From: Dehalococcoidia bacterium
GTDB taxonomy: Bacteria; Chloroflexota; Dehalococcoidia; SM23-28-2; RBG-16-64-32
Assembly (NCBI GenBank): GCA_030649945.1
Contig: JAUSFE010000126.1
Coordinates: forward strand, 1 to 64,000
Direction: 5' to 3'
Length of the DNA stretch: 64,000 nucleotides
Below the pieces are notes generated by a model that was given only the letters and a program-made list of their open reading frames with translations, was not told the DNA's origin and did not search any database. Made by a program: the position numbers and the translations under genes. Positions 52,094 to 63,402 of the stretch are shown here, in pieces (position 1 is the stretch's first letter; each line of letters starts with the position of its first letter).

Positions 52094-52639
52094 TCATGGA
52101 AGTTGGCCTGGCGGGTTGGCGTCCTGACAGATGTCCGGAACCTCGCTGCGCACCTGCTCGACGGCGCCTTCCATGAGGGATCGCAGGCTCAGTTCCTCGA
52201 TCGTGGGATGCAAGAGCGGGGCGTCGAAATTGATCGTAAAGTGATGACGCCGCCCGTTCCTGCGAAGGCGGAGCATGCCACCCTGTCTAAGATTCTGGAT
52301 GATATTCCAGATCTGCCGTTCTGTATGCCCGATGGACCGGGCGATGTCTTTGGTGGTGCTGTCCGGGCAGAGGGCAATATAGAACAGAACGTGTCCCTGG
52401 GGAGACAGGAGGGACCAGTCGACAACCGCCGGGTAGACGGTGTGCGACTGACGGATGCCTCCGTCTCGCCTGTGGGTCACTGCCTCCCCGCCGCCGCCAT
52501 GCGACAGTATCTCCTTCGCCCGCGTCTGGGCTTGGGCCTGCGTCTGATGGCGCGAGCTAACCCGGTCGGCGTGCGGCTTCCTCACAGCCCAGCCACCCTG
52601 CGGGTGCTGCACAACGTGTCGCTGATTCGACGTGGCCAT
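52094..52639 (-). CDS. DUF2188-like domain fused to a winged-helix DNA-binding domain
   Basis: RHVVQHPQGGWAVRKPHADRVSSRHQTQAQAQTRAKEIL then SPQGHVLFYIALCPDSTTKDIARSIGHTERQIWNIIQNLRQGGMLRLRRNGRRHHFTIN. Confidence 0.7.
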   Translation of the reverse strand: MATSNQRHVVQHPQGGWAVRKPHADRVSSRHQTQAQAQTRAKEILSHGGGGEAVTHRRDGGIRQSHTVYPAVVDWSLLSPQGHVLFYIALCPDSTTKDIARSIGHTERQIWNIIQNLRQGGMLRLRRNGRRHHFTINFDAPLLHPTIEELSLRSLMEGAVEQVRSEVPDICQDANPPGQLP

Positions 52640-52779
52640 GTTTGCTCTCCTTAGTGTGGCGGCCTGCCGGACTCTCCTTTGGCCAACGCCGTGGCGCGAT
52701 TCAGGCGAAGTAGCTCGCTCCAGGCGCCGTCCCTGTAAGCCGGGAAAACCGGGCTGGTCCTGGAGCAGGGCGTGCTCGC

Positions 52780-52863
52780 TTATTTCACTGCGACAGTCAC
52801 CACGCCCAGGAGTACGAGGGCGATGAATACAACTATAAGCACCAGCCATATGTTGTTGCTCAT
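52780..52863 (-). CDS. 27-aa single-TM protein
   Basis: MSNNIWLVLIVVFIALVLLGVVTVAVK*; strong SD AAGGGAGG. Confidence 0.6.
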   Translation of the reverse strand: MSNNIWLVLIVVFIALVLLGVVTVAVK

Positions 52864-52903
52864 TAAACTCAACCTCCCTTCAGAACTGCAACCGTGCGTC
52901 AAC

Positions 52904-53383
52904 TTATCGAACATCCCGGTCGCTCTGTTGCGTACGGCTGGAAACGATTTTCTCCCCGATTGCCGAGGGGCCGGCCGTAACTGCAAACAGGACGGCGATT
53001 AGCAGCAGCGCGGCGACCGCGTACACACCCATCGCGATGGGTGACGCGTATTCGAGATTGCCGCTGTTGGCGACGATCCCTTGAAACGGCTCGGCGAGCG
53101 GCTTGCTGACGTCGTAGATGAAGTTGACAAAGCCGTTGTTGGCATTGGCTTCGGCCAGAAGAAATCCCAGCCGGAAGACCAGCAACGTCTCCACTACTGC
53201 GAGGGCGACCATAATTAGGGCGCCCAGGCTACGAACCCAGCCGCGTGCCAGGTTCCAGCCGCCGGCCGGCGAGTGCACGACCTGCTCTTCGACTACGCTA
53301 TCCTCCCTGGCAATCGGCCGGTCTGCGACGGGTCGCCGGCCGCTCTCGTCTGCCATCTCCTCATCTCGTCTCTGGGTAGTCAT
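52904..53383 (-). CDS. YggT family membrane protein
   Basis: VFRLGFLLAEANANNGFVNFIYDVSKPLAEPFQGIV pattern; internal ATG with SD. Confidence 0.7.
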   Translation of the reverse strand: MTTQRRDEEMADESGRRPVADRPIAREDSVVEEQVVHSPAGGWNLARGWVRSLGALIMVALAVVETLLVFRLGFLLAEANANNGFVNFIYDVSKPLAEPFQGIVANSGNLEYASPIAMGVYAVAALLLIAVLFAVTAGPSAIGEKIVSSRTQQSDRDVR

Positions 53384-53549
53384 CCCTTCCTCCTTTGTTG
53401 GGACCGATCGCTGGCCAGCTTCCTCAGCCGCGCCGGATGTTATCGGTCGCGTCCTCGTTGATCGGGGGCGATTGCCCCGCGCCAGCGTCCTTCCAATCGA
53501 CATGCCGCTGACCGGAGTTCGCCATTCCCCCTGCCTTTGCGACGACGCG

Positions 53550-54728
53550 CTAGCGGCCCCCCTGCTGCGCGCCGGGGCGCAGACCCCGGCGGCCCAGGAC
53601 AAATGCGGTAGCGGCGAGGCCGCTCAGAGCCAGGCCGAGCAGCAGAGGGATCCGGGGGACACCTCCCTGCGAGGGAGGACCGCCGGTGTTCGGGAAATGG
53701 GGGCCTGCCGGGGTGGCCGGCGAAGGTGTGTTCGTGGGTGTGGGAGTCGGCGTTGGCGTCTGGCCAACCGGCGTGGCAGTAGGTGTCGGCGTCGGCGTCT
53801 GGCCAACCGGCGTGGGTGTAGGAGTTGGCGTCTGTCCCACGGGTGTCGCCGTCGGCACAGGAGTCGCGGCTGCTGTCTGGGTGGCGGTGGCCGCCGCTGT
53901 ACCTGTTGGTGTGGCGGTGGCCGTTGGTGATGCCGTCACGGTAGCGGAGACGGTTGGTGAAGCCGTTGGTGAAGTGCTGGCGGTGGCTGCGGCGCAGTCC
54001 GAAAAGCCGACGGTGTTCGTATCCATCGTCACCGCACCATTTCGCGCCAACGCCCTGCCGGACACGCTTGCGCCATTCTGCAGGGTGATGCTCGTGAGCG
54101 CGAGGATGTTCCCTGTGAACGTCGTGTTTGTAAAGAGATCCGCGGAGCTGCCGATCTGCCAGAATACGTTGCACGGCTGAGCGCCACCGATCAGCGACAC
54201 AGTCGAGCCAACTGCGGTAGTGAGCGTGCTCACCGTCTTGAAGACGTAGACCCCAGCGCCGCTCAGCGTAAGTGTCCCCGTCAACAGAACCGACGACGTA
54301 TAACAATACACGCCCGGCGTGAGCGTCGCTCCACTCAGCGCCACATTCGTCGCCGTGCACGGCTCGCTTGTCAGCGCATCGTAGGCAGTGGTGACAGCAT
54401 TCTGCGCCTGAAGCGCGACCGCGTCGCCTGCGTGTGTCGCTCCCGTGAGGGTGATGCTCGCCTGGCCGGTGATCGCAGAACCTGGGCTGACACCGAGGTC
54501 GCCGGTGATGGTGGTGGGGCCGGTGTTGGTCACCGTCGTGCCGCCCAGGACCGCGAAGCTCGCCGCCGAACCCAGTCCGGGCGCGGTTGCCGCGCCGGCA
54601 TGCGTGGCGGAGCCCACCGCGAAAAGGAGCACGGCAAGGGCAACGGCGCCGAGCCCCACGATAACCCTATGAGAGATTGACCTAGGTGGAGGTATCTGGA
54701 GAAGCCGCTTCCAGGGAACCGCGGTCAA
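53550..54728 (-). CDS. ice-binding family protein (DUF3494) with Pro/Thr linker and FPNTG-type C-terminal anchor
   Basis: LGSAASFAVLGGTTVTNTGPTTITGDLGVSPGSAITG; (TPVGQTPTPTPT)n; FPNTGG followed by TM and RRG. Confidence 0.8.
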   Translation of the reverse strand: MTAVPWKRLLQIPPPRSISHRVIVGLGAVALAVLLFAVGSATHAGAATAPGLGSAASFAVLGGTTVTNTGPTTITGDLGVSPGSAITGQASITLTGATHAGDAVALQAQNAVTTAYDALTSEPCTATNVALSGATLTPGVYCYTSSVLLTGTLTLSGAGVYVFKTVSTLTTAVGSTVSLIGGAQPCNVFWQIGSSADLFTNTTFTGNILALTSITLQNGASVSGRALARNGAVTMDTNTVGFSDCAAATASTSPTASPTVSATVTASPTATATPTGTAAATATQTAAATPVPTATPVGQTPTPTPTPVGQTPTPTPTATPVGQTPTPTPTPTNTPSPATPAGPHFPNTGGPPSQGGVPRIPLLLGLALSGLAATAFVLGRRGLRPGAQQGGR

Positions 54729-54976
54729 GGCGAACTGACCTCCGGAGCGGCCGGGGCAGGTATCGCCGGCTGCAGGGCCGGCGCCGCTTCGCCTGCCGAG
54801 GCCGCCGGCGTTGACGGCTGGTGCACCAGGGGCTTCCAGACGACGATGGCCACCATGACCAGGGCGGCGGCAACGAAGATCATGAGGAGAATCGCCGAAG
54901 ACGCGGAGACCCTGCGCTGGTGTTCGTACGGGCCGTCGTAATTCACCGATGTCGCCTCTTCAAATGTATCCTTCAT
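54725..54976 (-). CDS. small single-TM protein
   Basis: SASSAILLMIFVAAALVMVAIVVW TM segment; ATGA overlaps on both sides. Confidence 0.65.
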   Translation of the reverse strand: MKDTFEEATSVNYDGPYEHQRRVSASSAILLMIFVAAALVMVAIVVWKPLVHQPSTPAASAGEAAPALQPAIPAPAAPEVSSP

Positions 54977-55119
54977 CGTCCGCGTCTGTAGAAGCCCCCG
55001 CCCCCGAGCGCCAATACCAGGAGGATGATCAGGAGAACAAAGAACAGCGGAGAAACCGCCAGTCCCAGGCCCCCGAAGAGCAGGATAAGCAGCAGGCCTA
55101 TTAGCAACAAACCGATCAT
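54973..55119 (-). CDS. 48-aa hydrophobic membrane protein
   Basis: MIGLLLIGLLLILLFGGLGLAVSPLFFVLLIILLVLALGGGGFYRRGR*; 4-nt overlap with the next gene. Confidence 0.65.
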   Translation of the reverse strand: MIGLLLIGLLLILLFGGLGLAVSPLFFVLLIILLVLALGGGGFYRRGR

Positions 55120-55299
55120 GGTCCTAACTCCTATCGCGTCTTTGTGTCGATGTGCCGTGTTTGAAGGCCACCTTGCAGCGCCCAGGGAGCCCGGCCAGTC
55201 GCGGCGCTGGCCCGGCTCGACCGGTCTAATAAGCCCGCCGGGGGTAGAGCGGGGCTCCCTGGACGCTGCAACCTGATGGGCAGGCGATGACTCCTTCGC

Positions 55300-55443
55300 T
55301 TAACCAAGCTTCGCCTTTAACCTTCCTTTGAGTCCCCGTGCCTTCCCTTTTAGCTTGGTAGTCCTACTGCCGGTTACCGTGCCTACGGCCTCCTGGACTC
55401 TACCCTTCACCTGGTCGATCTTGCCTTTGACCTTTTTGGCCAT
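55300..55443 (-). CDS. CsbD-family stress protein
   Basis: MAKKVKGKIDQVKGRVQEAVGTVTGSRTTKLKGKARGLKGRLKAKLG*. Confidence 0.75.
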   Translation of the reverse strand: MAKKVKGKIDQVKGRVQEAVGTVTGSRTTKLKGKARGLKGRLKAKLG

Positions 55444-55514
55444 TGGAACCTCTCTTCCTATCCCGGCCATTTCACTCTTGCTGCAAACTGCTTTGTTGTG
55501 GCCGTCTGCTGTGG

Positions 55515-55628
55515 CTACGCGGATATGATCCCGGCGACAGCGACGCCCAGGGCGTAAGCGAGCGCGATGGCCGCGAGCGACCAGCCCAGCGCGCCCTTCA
55601 GTCCCTTCACGCGATGCCGGATTGCCAT
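55515..55628 (-). CDS. 37-aa single-TM protein
   Basis: MAIRHRVKGLKGALGWSLAAIALAYALGVAVAGIISA*. Confidence 0.45.
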   Translation of the reverse strand: MAIRHRVKGLKGALGWSLAAIALAYALGVAVAGIISA

Positions 55629-55715
55629 ACTTGTACGTCTCCGTATCTTTAGACCTGCCAGGGAGGAGCTGGAGGGGGTGCGTTCCAGCTCAACCCAGGA
55701 AGGTCTAGCTATTGT

Positions 55716-55970
55716 CTATGTTTGGCGTTCCAGGACAGGAACGGGTGGGTTGAAGCCGGCGTCCGGCCGGCGCTGGATGCCACGCCACTGCGATATCTCA
55801 GGGGACGGTGCTTGCACCACAAACCCGGCCGTGACCGTCTCCAGGGCGTCGAGCGCGCTGTCTGCGGGCTCGACGCCGGCGCTTCCAAGATCGCACGGGC
55901 AGAATTGGCAATTGGGAGAACCATTAAGGTCTCCGCAACACATCGGGCACGTACCTCCATACGCGTTCAC
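55716..55970 (-). CDS. small zinc-ribbon-like protein
   Basis: CPMCCGDLNGSPNCQFCPCDLG. Confidence 0.45.
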   Translation of the reverse strand: MNAYGGTCPMCCGDLNGSPNCQFCPCDLGSAGVEPADSALDALETVTAGFVVQAPSPEISQWRGIQRRPDAGFNPPVPVLERQT

Positions 55971-55978
55971 GTTCAGAC

Positions 55979-56275
55979 TCAGCTTCTACCCGCGAACAGC
56001 CGCTCGTGATGTTGCGGTCCGGGCTTGATGACCGCGATTCTTGATCTCCTGTCCGGCGCCGGGCGGCGTCTGGTGGTCAGATCCTCGATGCCTAGCCCAG
56101 GATCGGCGGCTTGAACTGCCTGGCGGTGCCCGCACTGGAGACACACCAGGTCCAGCACGCCGGAAGTTATGTCCTGCTCCTCCCACATGTCCCCTCTGCA
56201 TCGGTGGCATCCGTTGAACACCATACTTTCCGCGTCTCCTTCATCGGCCTTCAGCCCCGGGCTATTGATGGGCAC
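55979..56275 (-). CDS. small zinc-ribbon protein
   Basis: CHRCRGDMWEEQDITSGVLDLVCLQCGHRQ. Confidence 0.5.
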   Translation of the reverse strand: MPINSPGLKADEGDAESMVFNGCHRCRGDMWEEQDITSGVLDLVCLQCGHRQAVQAADPGLGIEDLTTRRRPAPDRRSRIAVIKPGPQHHERLFAGRS

Positions 56276-56302
56276 TTCTGTCGGCGTCCTTCCAATTCGG
56301 CA

Positions 56303-56473
56303 TCACGCCACAGAACGGCGTTCCTCCAGCCATTTCTCCAGGGAATCCTCGTCGATGCGGATCACACGGCCGAGACGGATGAACGGTAGGCCCCCGCCGC
56401 GCAGCATGCTGTATACCCATTGTGGCTTGACCTTGAGCTGATCAGCCGCCTCCTTTACGGTGAGCACCTTCAC
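56303..56473 (-). CDS. helix-turn-helix (excisionase-family) DNA-binding protein
   Basis: VKVLTVKEAADQLKVKPQWVYSMLRGGGLPFIRLGRVIRIDEDSLEKWLEERRSVA*; start uncertain. Confidence 0.7.
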   Translation of the reverse strand: MKVLTVKEAADQLKVKPQWVYSMLRGGGLPFIRLGRVIRIDEDSLEKWLEERRSVA

Positions 56474-56781
56474 GTACCTCACTGTAAGAGAGCGGTGTTC
56501 CGTACGCGTTCCGCAGGCGTTACTGGGCTGTTCTTTTGACGTTCTTTGCCGTTCTTTACGTTCTTGTAATATTCTGTGACGTCGCTCGGGACCGGAATCA
56601 CTTTGATGTCATGCTTGTCGGCTTCGCCAAGTACGAAGCCCAGTCTCGAAAAATCTGTGGTGTCGGCGGTGAACAACTGGAAAGCCCTATGCGATATTAT
56701 TGGTACCGATCTAGATGGGGACAAGAGTACAATGCAGCCGACTAAGGTATCATTGATCGTCGGCCCGAAGGGCGAGACGGC

Positions 56782-57552
56782 ATGACCGCGCAAACGGACG
56801 ACGCGGGGCTGCGCATGTCTCTACTGGGGCGCTTCGAGGTGCGCGCCGGTGACGATGTGATCATCGACGAGGTGTGGCATCACCGCAACGCCAAGGCCTT
56901 GCTCAAGCTCCTGGCCGTTCAGAGGGACCGCTCTCTGCACCGCGAACAGGTTCTCGATGCCTTTTGGGCCAGCCTCAACCCGTCGGCGGCTGCCGCGAAC
57001 CTCCGTAAGATCCTGTTTGATCTGCGCGCCGAGTTCACCGCGCGACAGGTAAAAGCTCAGGTGGTCAAGATCGCCGATGATATGGTCATCCTCTCGCCTG
57101 AAATCTCCCTGGACATCGACGAATTCCGATCTTGTGCGCGGGCGGCCCGTTTCGCTCAAAACAGACTCGATCTGTATGAGCAAGCCATCGTCTTATACAG
57201 GGGCGACTTGCTTGTAGAGGATCGCTACGCGGAATGGGCCGAGGGGCCGCGCCGGGAGCTGCGGGATTTACATAATGACCTCCTGATTGAGCTGAGCCAG
57301 CTGTACGCGGCGGCGGGAAAACTCGAACTGGCGGCCGAACGTCTCCAGCGTCTGCTCGAGGCCGACGCTCTGAATGAGGATGCTAACCGGCTAATGATGC
57401 GCGTCTACGCCGAGGTTGGTAGTCGCCAGAAGGCCGACCGCCAATACAAGAGCTTCCGTGCCGCGCTTCTTCGCGAGATTGGAGCCGCGCCCTCGGAAGA
57501 GACGGAGACGCTCATCCGGGATATCCTCGCGGGCAAAGTCGGCCGCGCCTGA
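56782..57552 (+). CDS. BTAD-domain (SARP-like) transcriptional regulator
   Basis: LLGRFEVRAGDDVIIDEVWHHRNAKALLKLLAVQRDRSLHREQVLDAFW; C-terminal TPR-like BTAD. Confidence 0.8.
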   Translation: MTAQTDDAGLRMSLLGRFEVRAGDDVIIDEVWHHRNAKALLKLLAVQRDRSLHREQVLDAFWASLNPSAAAANLRKILFDLRAEFTARQVKAQVVKIADDMVILSPEISLDIDEFRSCARAARFAQNRLDLYEQAIVLYRGDLLVEDRYAEWAEGPRRELRDLHNDLLIELSQLYAAAGKLELAAERLQRLLEADALNEDANRLMMRVYAEVGSRQKADRQYKSFRAALLREIGAAPSEETETLIRDILAGKVGRA

Positions 57553-57692
57553 GCGACTTCACGACCGCCTCCAGGACTGCCTTTCAGCAACCAGCCGGCG
57601 GACCGCGCACCCCAGCAGCCGACCGCTAGCCGTCTTCCCTGCCGGCGCGTGCTATTCTAGGAACTACCCTTTCACCAATATGGGGAGCGAGC

Positions 57693-58559
57693 TTGCTGTT
57701 CCGGCCCCTAACCACAGATCCGGAGGCGTCCGGGGTCCTCAATCGCGTGACCGCCGCCCAGGCCGGCTGGAGCCTGCTGAACATCGCCGTCCACCGCCTG
57801 GCCCCCGGCGACGCCTGGGAGCACGAGACCGGCGAGACGGAAGCCGCGGTTGTCCTGTTGGGGGGCGTCTGCTCCGTCCGCTCCAGCCGCGGCGAGTGGC
57901 CCTCCGTGGGGCGGCGTGCGGATGTCTTCGCCGGCATGCCATACGCGCTTTACCTCCCGCGCCGCACTGCCGTCACGCTTACCGCTCTCACCCGCGTGGA
58001 ACTGGCGCACGGCTGGGCGCCCACAGACCGCGACCACCCCGCCCGGCTCGTGCGGCCGCAGGACTGCCCGGTGGAGATCCGCGGCGGCCACGGCGCCACC
58101 CGCCAGATCAACGGCATCATCCCGCCGGGCTTCGGCTGCCACCGCATCGTCGCTGTCGAGGTCTTCACCCCCGGTGGCAACTGGAGCAGCTACCCGCCCC
58201 ATAAGCACGACACGCACCGCGAGGACGGGCACGGCAACATCCTGGAGGCGGACCTGGAGGAGGTCTACTACTACCGGTTCAGCCGGCCGCAGGGGTTCGC
58301 CTTCCAGCGCGTTTACACGGAAGACCTCTCGCGGGACGCCGCCTTCGTCTGCCGCCAGAACGACATCGTGCTCGTGCCAGAGGGCTATCACCCCGTCGCC
58401 GCCGCCTACGGCTACGACTGCTACTACCTGAACTTCCTGGCCGGGTCCGCCCAGTCCCTGGCCTACTCCGACGACCCCGTCCACGTCTGGACAAAGGACG
58501 GCTGGACCGCGCAGGACCCGCGGCTGCCGCTGGTGGACCTCTCGATGGAGGAGCGATGA
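57693..58559 (+). CDS. iolB: 5-deoxy-glucuronate isomerase
   Basis: YPPHKHDTHREDGHGNILEADLEEVYYYRFSRPQGFAFQRVYT. Confidence 0.92.
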   Translation: MLFRPLTTDPEASGVLNRVTAAQAGWSLLNIAVHRLAPGDAWEHETGETEAAVVLLGGVCSVRSSRGEWPSVGRRADVFAGMPYALYLPRRTAVTLTALTRVELAHGWAPTDRDHPARLVRPQDCPVEIRGGHGATRQINGIIPPGFGCHRIVAVEVFTPGGNWSSYPPHKHDTHREDGHGNILEADLEEVYYYRFSRPQGFAFQRVYTEDLSRDAAFVCRQNDIVLVPEGYHPVAAAYGYDCYYLNFLAGSAQSLAYSDDPVHVWTKDGWTAQDPRLPLVDLSMEER

Positions 58560-59533
58560 GCGGCGGTGCCAAAACCTACGACCTGCTGGCCATCGGCCGC
58601 AGCTCCATCGACCTTTACGCCAACGATATCGGCGTCCCCTTCCCGGAGATCAAGAGCTTCGCCGCGTACGTGGGCGGCTGTCCCACGAACGTCAGCGTCG
58701 GCGCCCGCCGCCTGGGCCTGCGCTCCGCCCTCCTCACCGCCGTCGGCGAAGACCCCGTCGGGGAATTTGTCCTCCACTTCCTGGGCGCCGAGGGTGTGGA
58801 GACGCGGTTCATCCCTCGTAAGGCGGGCCGCCGCACCAGCGCCGTGCTCCTGGGCATCGAGCCGCCCGACAAGTTCCCGCTCGTCTTCTACCGCGACAAC
58901 TGCGCCGACACGCAGATCGCCATTGACGACGTCCTGCGCGCGCCCGTGACGGACAGCCGCGCCGTCCTCATCACCGGCACCGGCCTCAGCCGGGAGCCGG
59001 GCCGCAGCGCCACCGTCTTCGCGGCGGAGCAGGCCAGGGCCGCGGGCGCGAAGATCTTCCTGGACATCGATTACCGTCCCGCTCTCTGGCCGGACCCCCG
59101 CGCTTTCGGCGTCGCCGTCCGCGCCGTCCTGCCGCTCGTCCACGTCGCCATTGGCACGGAGGAGGAGGTGTCGGCTGCCCTTGCCGGGCCCGGCGGCGCA
59201 CCCGCCGCTCCCGCGGACCCCGCCGCCGCCCTGCGCTGCGGCCTGGAGGCGCTCGTCCTCAAGCGCGGCGCGGAGGGCGCCACCGTCTTCCTCCCGGGCG
59301 GCGAGGCGGTCCCCGCGCGCCCGTTTCCCGTTGAGGTCTGCAACGTCTTGGGCGCGGGCGACGCCTTCGCCGCCGGCTTTATCTACGGCTGCCTCAGCGG
59401 CTGGGACTGGCTCAAGTGCGCCCGCATGGGCAACGCCTGCGGCGCCATCGTCGTCACCCGCCACGGTTGCGCCAACTTCATGCCCTACCTGGACGAGGCC
59501 CTGCAGTTCATCAGTGACCGGGGCGGGTTCTGA
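58556..59533 (+). CDS. iolC: 5-dehydro-2-deoxygluconokinase
   Basis: PfkB fold: YVGGCPTNVSVGARRLGLRSALLTAVGEDPVGEF; NVLGAGDAFAAGFIYG. Confidence 0.9.
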   Translation: MSGGAKTYDLLAIGRSSIDLYANDIGVPFPEIKSFAAYVGGCPTNVSVGARRLGLRSALLTAVGEDPVGEFVLHFLGAEGVETRFIPRKAGRRTSAVLLGIEPPDKFPLVFYRDNCADTQIAIDDVLRAPVTDSRAVLITGTGLSREPGRSATVFAAEQARAAGAKIFLDIDYRPALWPDPRAFGVAVRAVLPLVHVAIGTEEEVSAALAGPGGAPAAPADPAAALRCGLEALVLKRGAEGATVFLPGGEAVPARPFPVEVCNVLGAGDAFAAGFIYGCLSGWDWLKCARMGNACGAIVVTRHGCANFMPYLDEALQFISDRGGF

Positions 59534-60552
59534 GTGGCCGCCTTCGTCCCGTCCCAGTTCCTGCCGGACGCGGTCCTGGCCCGCCTCACCGACTTGCGCG
59601 TGTCCGATCCCGAACGCGTGGTGCGCGCCGCTGGGGCCCGCAAACGCCGCGCGACCCTCACCCTTGACGGCCGCCTGAACGTCCTGGCCGCCGACCATCC
59701 CGCCCGCCGCGTCACGGCCGTGGGCGAGGACCCGCTGGCCATGGCGGACCGTCGCGACTACCTCGCCCGGGTCGTACGCGTCCTCCTCGCGCCTTCCGTG
59801 GACGGCGTTATGGCGACGATGGACATCCTTGAGGACCTGCTCCTCCTGGACGGGCTCCTCTGCGAAGCCGGCGCCCCGCCGCTCCTCGAAGGCAGGCTGC
59901 TGATCGCCAGTCTCAACCGGGGCGGGCTGTCCGGCGCCTCCTGGGAGCTGGACGACCGCATCACGGGCGCCACGCCGGCGGCCTGCGCGGAACGCGGCCT
60001 GGACGGCGCCAAACTCCTCCTCCGCCTCTGCGACGAAGAGGCGGCTTCGCTGGAGACCATGGCCGCCGCCGCGCGCGCTATCAGCGAGCTGAACCACCTC
60101 CGCCTGCCGGCCTTCCTGGAGGCGCTCCCCGTTGTGCGCGCCGGCGACCGCTACGAGGTCTGCCGGGACGCCGCCGCCCTCGCCCGCACTGCCGGCGTCG
60201 CCTCCGCCCTCGGCGATAGCAGCCGCTACCTCTGGCTGAAGCTGCCCTATTGCGAGGGCTTTGAGCGCGTCGCCCGCGCCACCACCCTACCGATCCTCAT
60301 CCTGGGGGGCGAGGCCACCGGCGGCCCTGCGCCCCTGCTGCGCCAGGTCGCCGCCGCCCTGGCCGCCGGGCCCAACGTTCGCGGCGCGATGATTGGCCGC
60401 AACACCCTTTACCCGGGCGACGGCGACCCGCTGGCCCTGGCGGAGGCCTTCGGCCGCCTGATCCACGAACGCTGCGACCCCACCACCGCCGCCGCTGTCA
60501 TCGCGGAGCAGTCGTGGCGTAACATGGACGCGATAACCCGCTGGCTCAAGGG

Positions 60553-60556
<4 letters not shown>
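59534..60556 (+). CDS. Cgl0159-like (beta/alpha)8 aldolase, inositol catabolism
   Basis: RLNVLAADHPARRV; LPILILGGEATGGPAPLLRQVAAALAAGPNVRGAMIGRNTLYP; location in iol operon. Confidence 0.75.
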
Positions 60557-62436
<1,880 letters not shown>

Positions 62437-62479
62437 CGCTCCTCACCCGCACCTGGACCACGGCCCGGCGGGGTCGCCC

Positions 62480-63394
62480 ATGATCAGGGCCGCCAACGCC
62501 CCCTGCTCCTTCGGCATGGTCACGGGCGCCGGCGATCCGGACCACGCGGCGTGGGAGCAGGTGCTGGACGAGATCGCCGAGGCCGGTTACGAGGGCACCG
62601 AGCTGGGCGACTGGGGCTTCATGCCCGAAGACCCCGATCTGGTGCGGGCGGAGCTGGCGCGGCGCCGGCTGGCCATGGCCGGCGCCTTCGTCCCGGTGCG
62701 GCTGGCAGACCCCTCGCTGCACGCCGCCGCCGAGGATTTCGCCCTGCGCACGGCGCGCCTCTTGGCGGGCTGCGTCAGGGGAACGCCGGAGGAAGGCCTG
62801 CCCTTCGTCATCCTGGCCGATGACCCGGTCGCCGATCCCGTCCGCACCGCCAATGCCGGGCGCATCCGCCCGGAGCACGGCTGGACCCGGGACCAGTGGC
62901 AGGCCGCCGCCGCCGGGTGCGACCGCCTCGCCCGCGCCGTCAAAGACCAGACCGGCCTGCGCACCGCCTTCCACCACCACGGCGCCAGCTTCGTTGAGAC
63001 CCCGTCCGAGATCGAGACGCTGCTGGACCTGACGGACTCCGCTCTTCTGGGGCTCTGCCTGGACACCGGCCACTACGAGTTCGCCGGGGGCGACGCGCGG
63101 GAGGCCGCGCAGCGCTTCGCTGGCCGCATCTGGCACGTTCACTTCAAGGACTGCGACCCCGCTGCCATGGAGAGGGCGCGCCGCGAGCGCTGGGATTACC
63201 CCGAAGCGCTGCGCCGGGGCGTCTTCCGCGGCCTGGGCGAGGGCGTCGTAGCGAACAGCGCCGTCCTCGACGGGCTGCGCCGTCTGGACTACAGCGGCTG
63301 GATTGTTGTGGAGAACGAGGCGCCGCCCGGCGGGACCACGCCGCTCCAGCGCGCCCTCGCCGACCGCGACTACCTGCGGGGCCTGGGGCTGTAG
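62480..63394 (+). CDS. iolE: myo-inosose-2 dehydratase-like TIM-barrel protein
   Basis: GYEGTELGDWGFMP; LDTGHYEFAGGD; WHVHFKDCDP. Confidence 0.88.
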   Translation: MIRAANAPCSFGMVTGAGDPDHAAWEQVLDEIAEAGYEGTELGDWGFMPEDPDLVRAELARRRLAMAGAFVPVRLADPSLHAAAEDFALRTARLLAGCVRGTPEEGLPFVILADDPVADPVRTANAGRIRPEHGWTRDQWQAAAAGCDRLARAVKDQTGLRTAFHHHGASFVETPSEIETLLDLTDSALLGLCLDTGHYEFAGGDAREAAQRFAGRIWHVHFKDCDPAAMERARRERWDYPEALRRGVFRGLGEGVVANSAVLDGLRRLDYSGWIVVENEAPPGGTTPLQRALADRDYLRGLGL

Positions 63395-63402
63395 ACGGCG
63401 AT

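Noticed and set aside
58463-60097. 544-aa minus-strand ORF
   Set aside because: Antisense to iolC and the aldolase gene; shadow ORF.
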